DNA of 35,000 bases from Pseudoalteromonas xiamenensis (GTDB taxonomy: Bacteria; Pseudomonadota; Gammaproteobacteria; Enterobacterales; Alteromonadaceae). Positions within the stretch are counted from its first letter, which is position 1, and each line of letters opens with the position of its first letter. A program made the translations under genes and the position numbers. The DNA lies in assembly GCF_030994125.1 (NCBI RefSeq), contig NZ_CP099917.1, positions 2,522,501 to 2,557,500 of the forward strand, written 5' to 3'. The notes beneath the pieces are model-generated. The model ran no database searches, had not been told where the DNA came from, and worked only from the letters and a program-made list of their open reading frames with translations. This document shows, piece by piece, positions 9,673-17,631 of this stretch.

Positions 9673-10332
9673 ATGTATTCACATATTTGGTCAGATGGCT
9701 CGAAGATTGACTTGCCCATAGGCAAGGCCGTTTGTGTCGGTCGAAACTACGTTGAACACGCAAAAGAACTTGATAATCCAATACCGGATAACCCCATTTT
9801 ATTTATTAAACCGAAGACATCGATTGTCCGTTTTGATCGTAACCTCACTTTGAATAAAAAACTCGGAGCACACCACTTTGAAGCCGAATTGGTGCTGCTT
9901 GTTGGTGAAACAATAACGCGTGGTACGGTTTCACCGTTGCAGTGTATTGTAGGGGTTGGCCTTGCACTCGATTTAACATTGCGTGAGGTACAAAATGAGT
10001 TAAAAGCTAAGGGGCATCCATGGGAACGAGCGAAAGCCTACGACAGCAGTTGTCCTGTTACGGCATTCCACCGTTGTTCACTGTCTAAATCCACTTCATA
10101 TGAATACCGTTTTTGGCAAAATGGAGAGTTAAAGCAGCATGGAGACAGTGCCTTGATGTTGTTTCCATTGGAAAGACTCCTGCGTGACATCAGCCAATCG
10201 TTCACATTAGAACCCGGTGACATTGTTCTTACAGGCACACCAAAAGGGGTTGATGTACTGAATGATGGTGATGAACTCACGCTTCAACTGCTTGATTATC
10301 CACCTGCTCAAGGCCAAGTTGCGATAGAATAA
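9673..10332 (+). CDS. FAH-family protein, YcgM-like (probable oxaloacetate tautomerase/acylpyruvase)
   Basis: A 219-residue fumarylacetoacetate-hydrolase-fold enzyme of the same length as E. coli YcgM. The metal site is visible as HHFEAE (E70, E72) and D100 in [12 protein letters not shown], and the usual Lys follows in WERAKAYD (K121). The C-terminal [12 protein letters not shown] is the family signature. Members cleave acylpyruvates or interconvert the enol and keto forms of oxaloacetate; which one applies cannot be read from sequence. AGGAG lies just before the ATG. The gap to purT is 47 bp on the same strand, so co-transcription is likely. Confidence 0.88.
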   Translation: MYSHIWSDGSKIDLPIGKAVCVGRNYVEHAKELDNPIPDNPILFIKPKTSIVRFDRNLTLNKKLGAHHFEAELVLLVGETITRGTVSPLQCIVGVGLALDLTLREVQNELKAKGHPWERAKAYDSSCPVTAFHRCSLSKSTSYEYRFWQNGELKQHGDSALMLFPLERLLRDISQSFTLEPGDIVLTGTPKGVDVLNDGDELTLQLLDYPPAQGQVAIE

Positions 10333-10379
10333 GAGAACGTTTTACGGCGCAATGTGTCGCCAGTTACCAAGGAACCAAT

Positions 10380-11567
10380 ATGAAAATCAAAGCGCTAGGA
10401 ACTCCTTTTTCGAATACCGCATGCAAAGTATTGCTGTGTGGTGGTGGCGAGCTTGGCAAAGAAGTGGTAATCGAATTTAAGCGACTCGGCGCAGAAGTGG
10501 TGGTGCTCGACCGCTACGAGAACGCGCCAGCGATGCAGGTAGCCGATCGCAGTTATGTGTTATCCATGCTCGATGGTGAGCGATTAGAGGCAATTATTCG
10601 TCAAGAGAATCCTGACTACATTGTGCCAGAAATTGAAGCGATAGCGACGGACAGACTTGTTTCTTTGGAAGCGCAGGGGTTCACGGTAGTACCAACAGCC
10701 AAAGCCGCACAATTAACAATGAATCGTGAAGGGATCCGACGTCTTGCTGCAGAAGAACTAGGTTTGCCAACATCACCGTATCAATTTGTCGATAGTTTTG
10801 ATGATTTTGATCAAGCAGTGCGTGATATTGGCATGCCTTGCGTAGTGAAACCGATAATGAGCTCATCGGGTAAAGGTCAAAGTGTAATTAAACAGGAAAG
10901 TGACATAGCGCGAGCATGGCAATACGCTCAAGAAGGTGGTCGAGCAGGAAAAGGCCGTGTCATAGTGGAAGGCTTTGTTGATTTTGACTATGAAATTACG
11001 TTGCTCACCGTGCGCCACGTTGATGGCACGAGTTTTTGCGAGCCAATTGGTCACCATCAAGAAAACGGTGATTACCAACAAAGTTGGCAGCCTCAAGCAA
11101 TGTCACCGCGTGCACTGACACGCAGTCAAGAAATTGCGCATAAAGTTACAGAGGCCCTGGGCGGGCGAGGTTTGTTTGGTGTGGAATTATTCGTCAAAGA
11201 TGACGATGTCTATTTTAGCGAAGTATCTCCACGTCCACACGACACTGGAATGGTGACGTTGATTTCGCAAGACTTAAGTGAATTTGCGTTACATGTCCGT
11301 GCCATACTTGGTTTGCCTATCCCTACTATTCACTTTCATGGCCCATCCGCATCAAGTGTTATTCTGGTGACAGGTGAATCCACCGAATTGCAGTTCGGAA
11401 ATGTGTACGATGCGTTGAGTGTTGCAAATACTGACTTACGTTTATTTGGCAAACCTGAAGTGAAAGGGACTCGTCGCATGGGGGTTGCATTGTCTCGTGG
11501 ACATTCTGTAGAAGAAGCAGTGACCACAGCGAAAGCCGTCGCGGCGAAAGTAGAGATCACGTTATGA
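10380..11567 (+). CDS. purT: Formate-dependent phosphoribosylglycinamide formyltransferase
   Basis: A 395-residue ATP-grasp enzyme (E. coli PurT has 392) that makes formyl-GAR from GAR, formate and ATP in purine synthesis. It has an N-terminal glycine-rich loop ([12 protein letters not shown], 19-30), the substrate segment [10 protein letters not shown] (near 80-89), the ATP-grasp loop MSSSGKGQS (160-168), the metal-binding [12 protein letters not shown] (about 279-290), and the C-terminal [14 protein letters not shown]. Its stop overlaps the start of the aldo/keto reductase gene as ATGA, which suggests translational coupling between two functions not obviously related. Confidence 0.96.
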   Translation: MKIKALGTPFSNTACKVLLCGGGELGKEVVIEFKRLGAEVVVLDRYENAPAMQVADRSYVLSMLDGERLEAIIRQENPDYIVPEIEAIATDRLVSLEAQGFTVVPTAKAAQLTMNREGIRRLAAEELGLPTSPYQFVDSFDDFDQAVRDIGMPCVVKPIMSSSGKGQSVIKQESDIARAWQYAQEGGRAGKGRVIVEGFVDFDYEITLLTVRHVDGTSFCEPIGHHQENGDYQQSWQPQAMSPRALTRSQEIAHKVTEALGGRGLFGVELFVKDDDVYFSEVSPRPHDTGMVTLISQDLSEFALHVRAILGLPIPTIHFHGPSASSVILVTGESTELQFGNVYDALSVANTDLRLFGKPEVKGTRRMGVALSRGHSVEEAVTTAKAVAAKVEITL

Positions 11568-12457
11568 ATAAAACAATAAGACCGATAGGTGACTTAGTCC
11601 TTGGCTTTTGGCGCTTGTTGGATTGGCAATTTTCCACGCAACAATGCATTGAATTTGTTGAACAAGGCATTGAGCAAGGGATTATCGATACAGACCACGC
11701 CGATATCTATGGTCAATACGAATGTGAAGCCAAATTTGGTGAAGCACTTAAAGCCGCTCCGAAGCTGCGCGACCAAATTCGCATCATCACCAAATGTGGG
11801 ATCCGCCCTGCATTCGCCAGCAAGGGGTTGGCAGGAAAAGCGAATCACTATGACTCGAGTAAAGCGCACATCATTGCAAGTGCGCAGCAGTCACTTCGTC
11901 ATTTCGGTACGGATAGGCTGGATGTACTGTTGATCCATCGCCCAGATTATCTAATGAATGCAGATGAAATGGCGGATGCGTTTAGCACACTCAAACAAAA
12001 CGGTGATGTATTGCACTTCGGGGTCTCAAATTTTACACCATCGCAAATTGCCTTGCTGCAATCACGGTTAAACTTCCCGTTAGTCACCAATCAAATTGAA
12101 TGCTCACCCTACGAAATGAAAGCGTTGGATGATGGAACATTAGATCAGTGTCAGCAGCTCGGGATGCACCCCATGTTGTGGTCACCACTCGCTGGCGGTC
12201 GTCTTTTCAGTCATGACGATGAAAAAGCACGTCGCCTTCGCGACGTCATGGCACAAGTGGGCGAGGAGCTTGGGGCAAAGTCTCTAGATCAAGTTGCTTA
12301 CGCTTGGCTTATGGCATTACCAAGTGCGCCAAGTATTGTGCTTGGAACGGGTAACATAGAACGAGTGAAAAGCGCCGTTGCGGCTAAAGCAATTGAGCTG
12401 AATCGAGAGCAATGGTATCGGATTTGGCAAGCGTCAACAGGTCACAGTGTTCCGTAA
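11564..12457 (+). CDS. Aldo/keto reductase, YdhF-like
   Basis: A 297-residue NADPH-dependent oxidoreductase of the TIM-barrel aldo/keto reductase superfamily, close in length and motifs to E. coli YdhF (298). The catalytic tetrad is visible: Asp and Tyr in [10 protein letters not shown] (about 43-52), Lys in IITKCG (near 77), and His in LLIHRPD (near 126). [15 protein letters not shown] and [11 protein letters not shown] form the cofactor-binding part. The physiological substrate is unknown. It overlaps purT by four bases. Confidence 0.92.
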   Translation: MNKTIRPIGDLVLGFWRLLDWQFSTQQCIEFVEQGIEQGIIDTDHADIYGQYECEAKFGEALKAAPKLRDQIRIITKCGIRPAFASKGLAGKANHYDSSKAHIIASAQQSLRHFGTDRLDVLLIHRPDYLMNADEMADAFSTLKQNGDVLHFGVSNFTPSQIALLQSRLNFPLVTNQIECSPYEMKALDDGTLDQCQQLGMHPMLWSPLAGGRLFSHDDEKARRLRDVMAQVGEELGAKSLDQVAYAWLMALPSAPSIVLGTGNIERVKSAVAAKAIELNREQWYRIWQASTGHSVP

Positions 12458-12489
12458 CTGGCTAAGCGTTGAGTAAGAAAAGGCATAAA

Positions 12490-12503
12490 GGGCCGAAAGG
12501 CCC
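12490..12503. terminator. Possible terminator between convergent genes
   Basis: GGGCC-GAAA-GGCCC hairpin. The T-rich run is on the minus-strand side (complement of 12475-12489), so it fits best as the terminator of the TorF-like gene. The plus-strand U tract is poor. Confidence 0.5.
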
Positions 12504-12535
12504 CTGATTTGCAGCAAGTATCAAAGGAATGCCCG

Positions 12536-13213
12536 TTACAGCTCGAAGCTTACACCGTAACTTGCAAACACTTTAATGTCGTCGTCGGCCTTGAGGTCGA
12601 CTTTTTTCAATCCGAGTGTGATGCCACTTTTGGTCAGGCTTATCCCGTAATCCATGTAGCTATCGTCTTCACCATACCAATCTTTAATTGTATCGCCACT
12701 AGACTGAGCAATGTGAATATCTAACGTGGTCTCGTTGAGCACGGTAAATGAGGCATTAGCTTCAAGGTACAACATGTCTTCGCTTGGCGCCGATGCTTCA
12801 TCGACGAACGTGGTGTACGACGCTTTTAGCGTTAACCATTCCCACGTAACTGAGCCGTATATCTCGCCAAAATCAATGTTTTCAGCTGCATCAGGGTAAG
12901 CGTAGTACAGGTAGCCGACATCATAGCCAATCCCATTGCTTTCCCAGGCAAAGCCACCGTATACATCGAGTTCATATCCTGCACTTGCTTCTTCTCCGAA
13001 ATCAATTGTCGACATCCAAGTTCCGACATAAAAACCACTTTCATGGCTGTAGTCGAGTCCACCGCTCACGGCTGCTTTATCGCCGGTTTGCGTGATACCT
13101 CGCCAAAAGTAGTTGGAGCTTGCCGCTACGTTGGCTTCCACGCCAGCGAGAGCAGATTGACTAGAGAGCGCGAGCAAGGCGCACGTTGCAAGCACGATTT
13201 TTTTTGTTGTCAT
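12536..13213 (-). CDS. TorF-family putative outer-membrane porin
   Basis: A 225-residue exported protein. The signal peptide MTTKKIVLATCALLALSSQSALAG has a likely cleavage after ALA. The mature part has the typical opening EANVAASSNYFWRGITQT and alternating aromatic/polar strands (GFYVGTWMSTIDFG, YDVGYLYYAYP) ending in Phe-Glu-Leu, as in the small beta-barrel family TIGR02001/Gcw_chp. I chose ATG 13213, which has GAGG eight bases upstream, over the ATG at 13231 that has none. An outer-membrane role is expected; the transported compound is unknown. Confidence 0.87.
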   Translation of the reverse strand: MTTKKIVLATCALLALSSQSALAGVEANVAASSNYFWRGITQTGDKAAVSGGLDYSHESGFYVGTWMSTIDFGEEASAGYELDVYGGFAWESNGIGYDVGYLYYAYPDAAENIDFGEIYGSVTWEWLTLKASYTTFVDEASAPSEDMLYLEANASFTVLNETTLDIHIAQSSGDTIKDWYGEDDSYMDYGISLTKSGITLGLKKVDLKADDDIKVFASYGVSFEL

Positions 13214-13565
13214 TGTTGTCACCTCATTCATTGTATCTGACTAAGTAATAGCAACTGACAAGCCAATCTCCATTTTTTATTTAAATTTCTTTATTAATAA
13301 CAATAATAACAATAGTTTATGATTTATTCTGATGAGCTAGCTCTGATAGTGAGGTGGAGTGATACGCACTTTTTTGGTGCAAAAATGTACAGTAGTGCAC
13401 TTGTACCGAGCATCATAACGTTATGATCAAAAAGCGCTTTTAGGCGTTGAAAGAAAGAGAACGTTGAATAAAAGGAGGTTGTTATTAAAGTAAAAGCAGA
13501 ACCGTTAGATCTCATAGAGTACTCAATAAAACATGGAGTACTCTATGAGGCTCGAGCAATGAGGA
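13214..13565. other. 352-bp non-coding region with AT-rich upstream sequence
   Basis: 13260-13330 is very AT-rich and probably holds the TorF-gene promoter on the minus strand, though no box pair stands out. The rest holds no convincing gene: a 63-residue reading on the minus strand (13324-13515) has low-complexity content and no ribosome-binding site. The perfect inverted repeat at 13511-13549 is listed separately. Confidence 0.6.
13511..13549. repeat. Perfect 14-bp inverted repeat
   Basis: CTCATAGAGTACTC and GAGTACTCTATGAG are separated by 11 bases. It lies just after the stop of the 432-residue gene on the minus strand. There is no T tract on either side, so it is not a standard intrinsic terminator; it may be a processing hairpin or a protein-binding site. 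Confidence 0.8.
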
Positions 13566-14864
13566 TTAGCCAAAAATGGTACGTAGTAATTGAATGGTTT
13601 CGTCGACAGAGCGACCTTTTTCCACTTCGGCAATAATCGATTCACGCTTGTCTTGCAGATACGCGGGTAAATCAGGATTTTCCAGTGCTCTATCCACTAA
13701 AACGGTCGCCGATTCTTTTCCTCGTCTAACCGATTTTGTGCCATTAGTCGCACGACCTGAACTCGTTCTTTTTGGCTTATTCAGGGCCTTAAAGTAATTT
13801 GATTGCTCAGGCGTATCTTCGTCAACGTAATAGAACCAACAAGGGAGTAGCGCCTTGTAGCGTGTCAGTGTCGTTTCTAACTCATTCGCTGGAAGGCTTT
13901 GTCTGAACCAAGGCATCGCATGAATCGTTTGGACAATGTCATCCCAATAGCGACTAAAGTCACGGTTCGATAATCGAGCAACACCAAGTGCCATACATAG
14001 TGTGTCCAACTTACTTGCCATCACTGGCGTAAATACGTCCGGTCTGCGCATGGCGAGTAAGCGTGTTGCAGGTGCAAGCGTAGGGGTATCGTCAATGCCG
14101 TTAAAGGCTTGCAAATAAGCAACGATGAATGCTTGGTAATGTGCTTCAGTTACCTCACCTTCAAGGGGAATGTGTGCGAGTGCTTCATCAAAGCTAAACG
14201 GTACATCAGCTAAGACTTGATGAAACCCTTTAGCACTTTTTGTTGCCGCAAACCATTCACAGTCGAACGGGTAGGCACTTGTGTCATGTGTTGCAGCGTA
14301 TTTACCGGTAAATACGAGGCGATCTTCCACAATCATATCCGCGAGCTTCTGTTCGCGTAATACGTCAATATGAGTAAGCAGTGCTAATTGCTCATCGAGT
14401 GCTAATGCTTCCTTGTTGCCGTCGATAAACATCATCAACACGGGCCAAGGCGCAACACGTAGTGATTTTAACTGTAAGTAGCTAATCGCATTTTGCAGTA
14501 AATCCTGCAGTTTTTTTACCGTTGGTAATTGGGTATCTTCAAGTAAATCAAAATTGATACGTCGCTTTGCCACATCAAGTAGCTCAAAACACCAACCCAA
14601 AAAGTCTTCTGGGTGATTAGTTACTTTGACTGCCATTAGATTCAGGCTAATGTCAGTCGCTTGTTTTAAAATGTTTTGATAAATACCGCTTTCGATTTCA
14701 GGTAGCGCCATTTTTGAAGGGGAAGTAAGCAGCTTTTTCATGCTGGGTAAAGTCTCCAACTGAATTTTGCGATAGCTATTAAGTGTAGCTAAATTCTCGT
14801 CAATGTAAGGGCGAGCATCATACCGAAGAATCCTTTCGATGCAATTTGCATTGAGAATATCCAA
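13566..14864 (-). CDS. Hypothetical protein, 432 residues
   Basis: Not recognised. A soluble, mostly helical protein with no signal peptide and no membrane segment. Features include a leucine-rich helical N-terminal half, a segment LLAMRRPDVFTPVMASKLDTL near residue 270 followed by FSRYWDDIVQTIHAMPWF, and a basic Ser/Thr/Arg-rich linker (about 362-388: KRTSSGRATNGTKSVRRGKE). After the linker comes a short C-terminal helical domain that might oligomerise. It is divergent from the AsmA gene across 136 bp. I give no function. Confidence 0.8.
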   Translation of the reverse strand: MDILNANCIERILRYDARPYIDENLATLNSYRKIQLETLPSMKKLLTSPSKMALPEIESGIYQNILKQATDISLNLMAVKVTNHPEDFLGWCFELLDVAKRRINFDLLEDTQLPTVKKLQDLLQNAISYLQLKSLRVAPWPVLMMFIDGNKEALALDEQLALLTHIDVLREQKLADMIVEDRLVFTGKYAATHDTSAYPFDCEWFAATKSAKGFHQVLADVPFSFDEALAHIPLEGEVTEAHYQAFIVAYLQAFNGIDDTPTLAPATRLLAMRRPDVFTPVMASKLDTLCMALGVARLSNRDFSRYWDDIVQTIHAMPWFRQSLPANELETTLTRYKALLPCWFYYVDEDTPEQSNYFKALNKPKRTSSGRATNGTKSVRRGKESATVLVDRALENPDLPAYLQDKRESIIAEVEKGRSVDETIQLLRTIFG

Positions 14865-15000
14865 GTCCGTTTGAAGTTTATTTGTACAATTTATTGAAAA
14901 TGCACGGGACAGCGATAAACGAAAAAGGAAATTGACATGATTTTATTTGATAGCGGCGCTAATATGACCAAATAACCGCAACGAAAAACGTGAGGGAACT

Positions 15001-16935
15001 ATGTCTAGAGGAATGAAAATACTGGCTGGGGTGGGCATTGTCATTGTTGCAGGGGCAATTGTGATCCCACAGCTTATCTCCACCGATGCGATTGTCGCAG
15101 AAGTCACCCAAGAAGTTGAAGCCATAACAGGCCGCACATTGACTATTCAAGGGGGCGCATCGTTATCTATTTTCCCAAGTTTAAACATTGCACTCAATGA
15201 CGTTCAGTTTGCGAATTTCCCTGAGGGGACAGGCAAAAATATGGTCAGCATGAAATCGCTGACATTGCATCTCCCTTGGATGTCTATTTTCAGCGGTAAA
15301 ATCGAGTTGGATAGATTCGTTATTCAAGAGCCGACCATTTTGCTCGAAACCAGTAAGACAGGTAAGCCAAACTGGCAATTGTTTTCGGCAACGAACAGCG
15401 AACCTGCTGCGGCTGGGCAAAGCGCAACTACCTTGCCGGAAGGGTTGGATATCGCACTTGGCGAAGTGGCTATCTATGGTGGTAGCGTAACGTATCTCGA
15501 CGGGGTAACGGGTGGCAAAGAACAGTTACAAAACGTCAATGTCACCGTTTTACTCCCTTCTTTGTTCAAGAATATGCAAATTAATGGTGAAGTAACGTAT
15601 AAAAACGAAGTAGTACGTTTAGAGACGACACTTGAAACGCCCGCGAAACTCATCGAAGGACAGCCTTACTTGGTAAAAACGAGCGTGAATGCTGCGCCAT
15701 TGTCACTCGATTTTGAGGGGCAAATTGCACAGGGTGGTAAAAAGGTCGACGGTGCGTTAGAGGTTAAAGGGGACTCGTTAGCGAAACTTACTCAGTGGCA
15801 CGGTATTACGCTTGCCCAATCGGCAGAGGCTTATAACGCGTTTGCGGTGAAAGGCAAAATGGCCTTGAATCAAAATGTGTTTAAGTTAACCGACTTTAGT
15901 GCTTCGCTGGATGCGCTCAACATCACAGGGGTGAGTACAGTAACGCTTGCCGACGTGCCGGCTATCCGTGCAAAATTTGATTTAGGTATGTTGGATGTAA
16001 ATCCTTACTTACCTCCAGAGCTAAAAGATACAAAGCAAGAAGAAAGCTCACCGGCAACAAAGCCTGAACCGATAGTGTGGGATGACAGCAAAATTGACCT
16101 GTCGGCTTTGAAAGGGCTTGATGTTGAGTTAAACGTCACGGCGACAGGCTTGAAAGCCAGAAAAATAACGTTGGGTGAAAATGAGTTCTCGCTGGTGGCA
16201 AAAAAGGGTGTAGCCAAACTTCGCTTAGATAAATTCAATGCATACGAAGGTAATGGGGTTGGGCAGGTAATAATGAATGCAGCGAAAACGCCTTACCAGA
16301 TCAGCAGCGAGTTCTCGCTCGATAAAATTAATGCTCAGCCGTTGTTGAACGACGCTGTAGGGTTTGACAAGGTATTAGGGAAAGGCAGTATGGCGTTTGC
16401 TTTGACAACCCAAGGCGAGAGTCAGAAGCAATTTGTGAATGCGCTAAATGGTAATTTCAACTTTGCGCTGACTGACGGTGGTGTAAAAGGCGCGAATTTA
16501 GCAGAAATGGTTCGCCAAGCAAAAGAGTTATTAAAAGGCGATTTGTCGTCGTTGAAAAATGGCCTCAATAGTGATTTCGACAAAGATAAAACTACCGATT
16601 TTTCATCTCTTACGGGAAGTTTCCTATTCAAACAAGGCGTTGGAACAAACCGCGATCTCATGATGGCGAGCCCGCTTTTACGTATTACGGGCGAAGGCCA
16701 AGTCGATTTGCCGAATACGGTGGTGGATTATCGCTTAGTAACGGGCATTGTGGATACCATTGAAGGCCAGCATAGTGCCGATACCAGCACAGGCTTTAAA
16801 ATCCCAGTACGGATAAAAGGGCCATTCCATGATGTTAAGACGAACCTTGATTTAAGTGATGCGGCCAAAGAGCAGGCCAAAGACAAAGTAAAAGACAAAC
16901 TCAAAGACAAGTTGAAAGGGTTGTTTGGTGGTTAG
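15001..16935 (+). CDS. AsmA-family protein
   Basis: A 644-residue protein with one N-terminal membrane anchor (about residues 6-26) and a large periplasmic part. It has the family's opening pattern: a TGRTLTIQGGASLSIFPSLNIALNDVQFAN segment at about 43-73, then SLTLHLPWMSIFSGKIELDRFVIQEPTILLE. The C-terminal region (about 460-625) matches the AsmA C-terminal domain (NALNGNFNFALTDGGVKGANL, then GEGQVDLPNTVVDYRLVTGI), and the last 20 residues are Lys/Asp-rich. AsmA-like proteins are proposed to bridge the membranes for phospholipid transport. The start has GAGGGAACT directly before the ATG. Confidence 0.92.
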   Translation: MSRGMKILAGVGIVIVAGAIVIPQLISTDAIVAEVTQEVEAITGRTLTIQGGASLSIFPSLNIALNDVQFANFPEGTGKNMVSMKSLTLHLPWMSIFSGKIELDRFVIQEPTILLETSKTGKPNWQLFSATNSEPAAAGQSATTLPEGLDIALGEVAIYGGSVTYLDGVTGGKEQLQNVNVTVLLPSLFKNMQINGEVTYKNEVVRLETTLETPAKLIEGQPYLVKTSVNAAPLSLDFEGQIAQGGKKVDGALEVKGDSLAKLTQWHGITLAQSAEAYNAFAVKGKMALNQNVFKLTDFSASLDALNITGVSTVTLADVPAIRAKFDLGMLDVNPYLPPELKDTKQEESSPATKPEPIVWDDSKIDLSALKGLDVELNVTATGLKARKITLGENEFSLVAKKGVAKLRLDKFNAYEGNGVGQVIMNAAKTPYQISSEFSLDKINAQPLLNDAVGFDKVLGKGSMAFALTTQGESQKQFVNALNGNFNFALTDGGVKGANLAEMVRQAKELLKGDLSSLKNGLNSDFDKDKTTDFSSLTGSFLFKQGVGTNRDLMMASPLLRITGEGQVDLPNTVVDYRLVTGIVDTIEGQHSADTSTGFKIPVRIKGPFHDVKTNLDLSDAAKEQAKDKVKDKLKDKLKGLFGG

Positions 16936-16970
16936 TTGCAATACAGCAGCAATACTTAAACGTTAACGTC

Positions 16971-16999
16971 AAAAAAGTGAGCGATAAGCTCACTTTTTT
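16971..16999 (+). terminator. Rho-independent terminator after the AsmA gene
   Basis: AAAAAAGTGAGC / GCTCACTTTTTT stem with a 5-base loop, running into a T tract. Confidence 0.92.
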
Positions 17000-17131
17000 T
17001 GCTTTAGCGCAAACCTTGAGCATCTTAGGCAGATTTTTAACCCCATGTAATCTGATGTAATTGCTGGGCGTGCTAAAGTGTGGTTGTATTACGAAGTAGT
17101 ACGACTTATTAATTATATAAGGAAAACGGAA

Positions 17132-17620
17132 ATGGCGAATTCTCTAAGCTTTGAAGTGTGGCCAACATCTGATTTAAACGAAGTGTGGAAAATTATTGGC
17201 GCTGACGGTGAGCAAGGTGAAGAAGTAAAAATTACGCTGACACCTGAAATGCAAAATGTTGAACTCTATTATGAAATGAGTCAACAAAGTACCTCAGAAG
17301 GTTGGCAATTTGCCGACAACGGTACGTTCTTTGTGGATGCGCAAGATAACTTTAATTATCAAGTCAACAGTGTGGTCGCGAATGCGGGCAAAAGCATGAT
17401 AGTGAGCATTTCAAGTCTTAGCTCAGGTCAAACAATTCCACCGGATATTGCAGCAGATATGGCAGCAAATCCAGATAAAGTGTTTGTGGTTAATCTTATC
17501 ACCAATAATAACTTTGAGATTGCCTACCGCTTAATCGCTAAAAACGACCATTTAAATGGTAATGTTCGTTATTTCTCGCAAGATCCTAGAGTTATCATTG
17601 ACGATCCAGATATTCCATAA
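17132..17620 (+). CDS. Small protein (162 aa) sharing the C-terminal tail motif of the seven-gene array
   Basis: No signal peptide. It starts MANSLSFEVWPTSD and ends NVRYFSQDPRVIIDDPDIP. ATG 17132 is chosen because AAGG lies nine bases upstream; an in-frame GTG at 17078 has no site. The last 12 residues (DPRVIIDDPDIP) follow the same pattern as the tails of the secreted 166-residue proteins at 20534-24659, and the opening FEVWPTSD resembles their LELWAPDE. The Y-F-x-x-DP-x-I ending also recalls the AidA/PixA inclusion-body family; I hold that loosely. It is convergent with the kinase gene, with 11 bp between the stop codons. Function unknown. Confidence 0.85.
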   Translation: MANSLSFEVWPTSDLNEVWKIIGADGEQGEEVKITLTPEMQNVELYYEMSQQSTSEGWQFADNGTFFVDAQDNFNYQVNSVVANAGKSMIVSISSLSSGQTIPPDIAADMAANPDKVFVVNLITNNNFEIAYRLIAKNDHLNGNVRYFSQDPRVIIDDPDIP

Positions 17621-17631
17621 TTTGATGTGTA

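Noticed and set aside
10333..10379. PurR operator before purT
   Set aside because: AACGTTTT is present, but the full palindrome of a PurR box is not.
13324..13515. 63-residue minus-strand frame after the 432-residue gene
   Set aside because: No ribosome-binding site; low-complexity Phe/Ser content.
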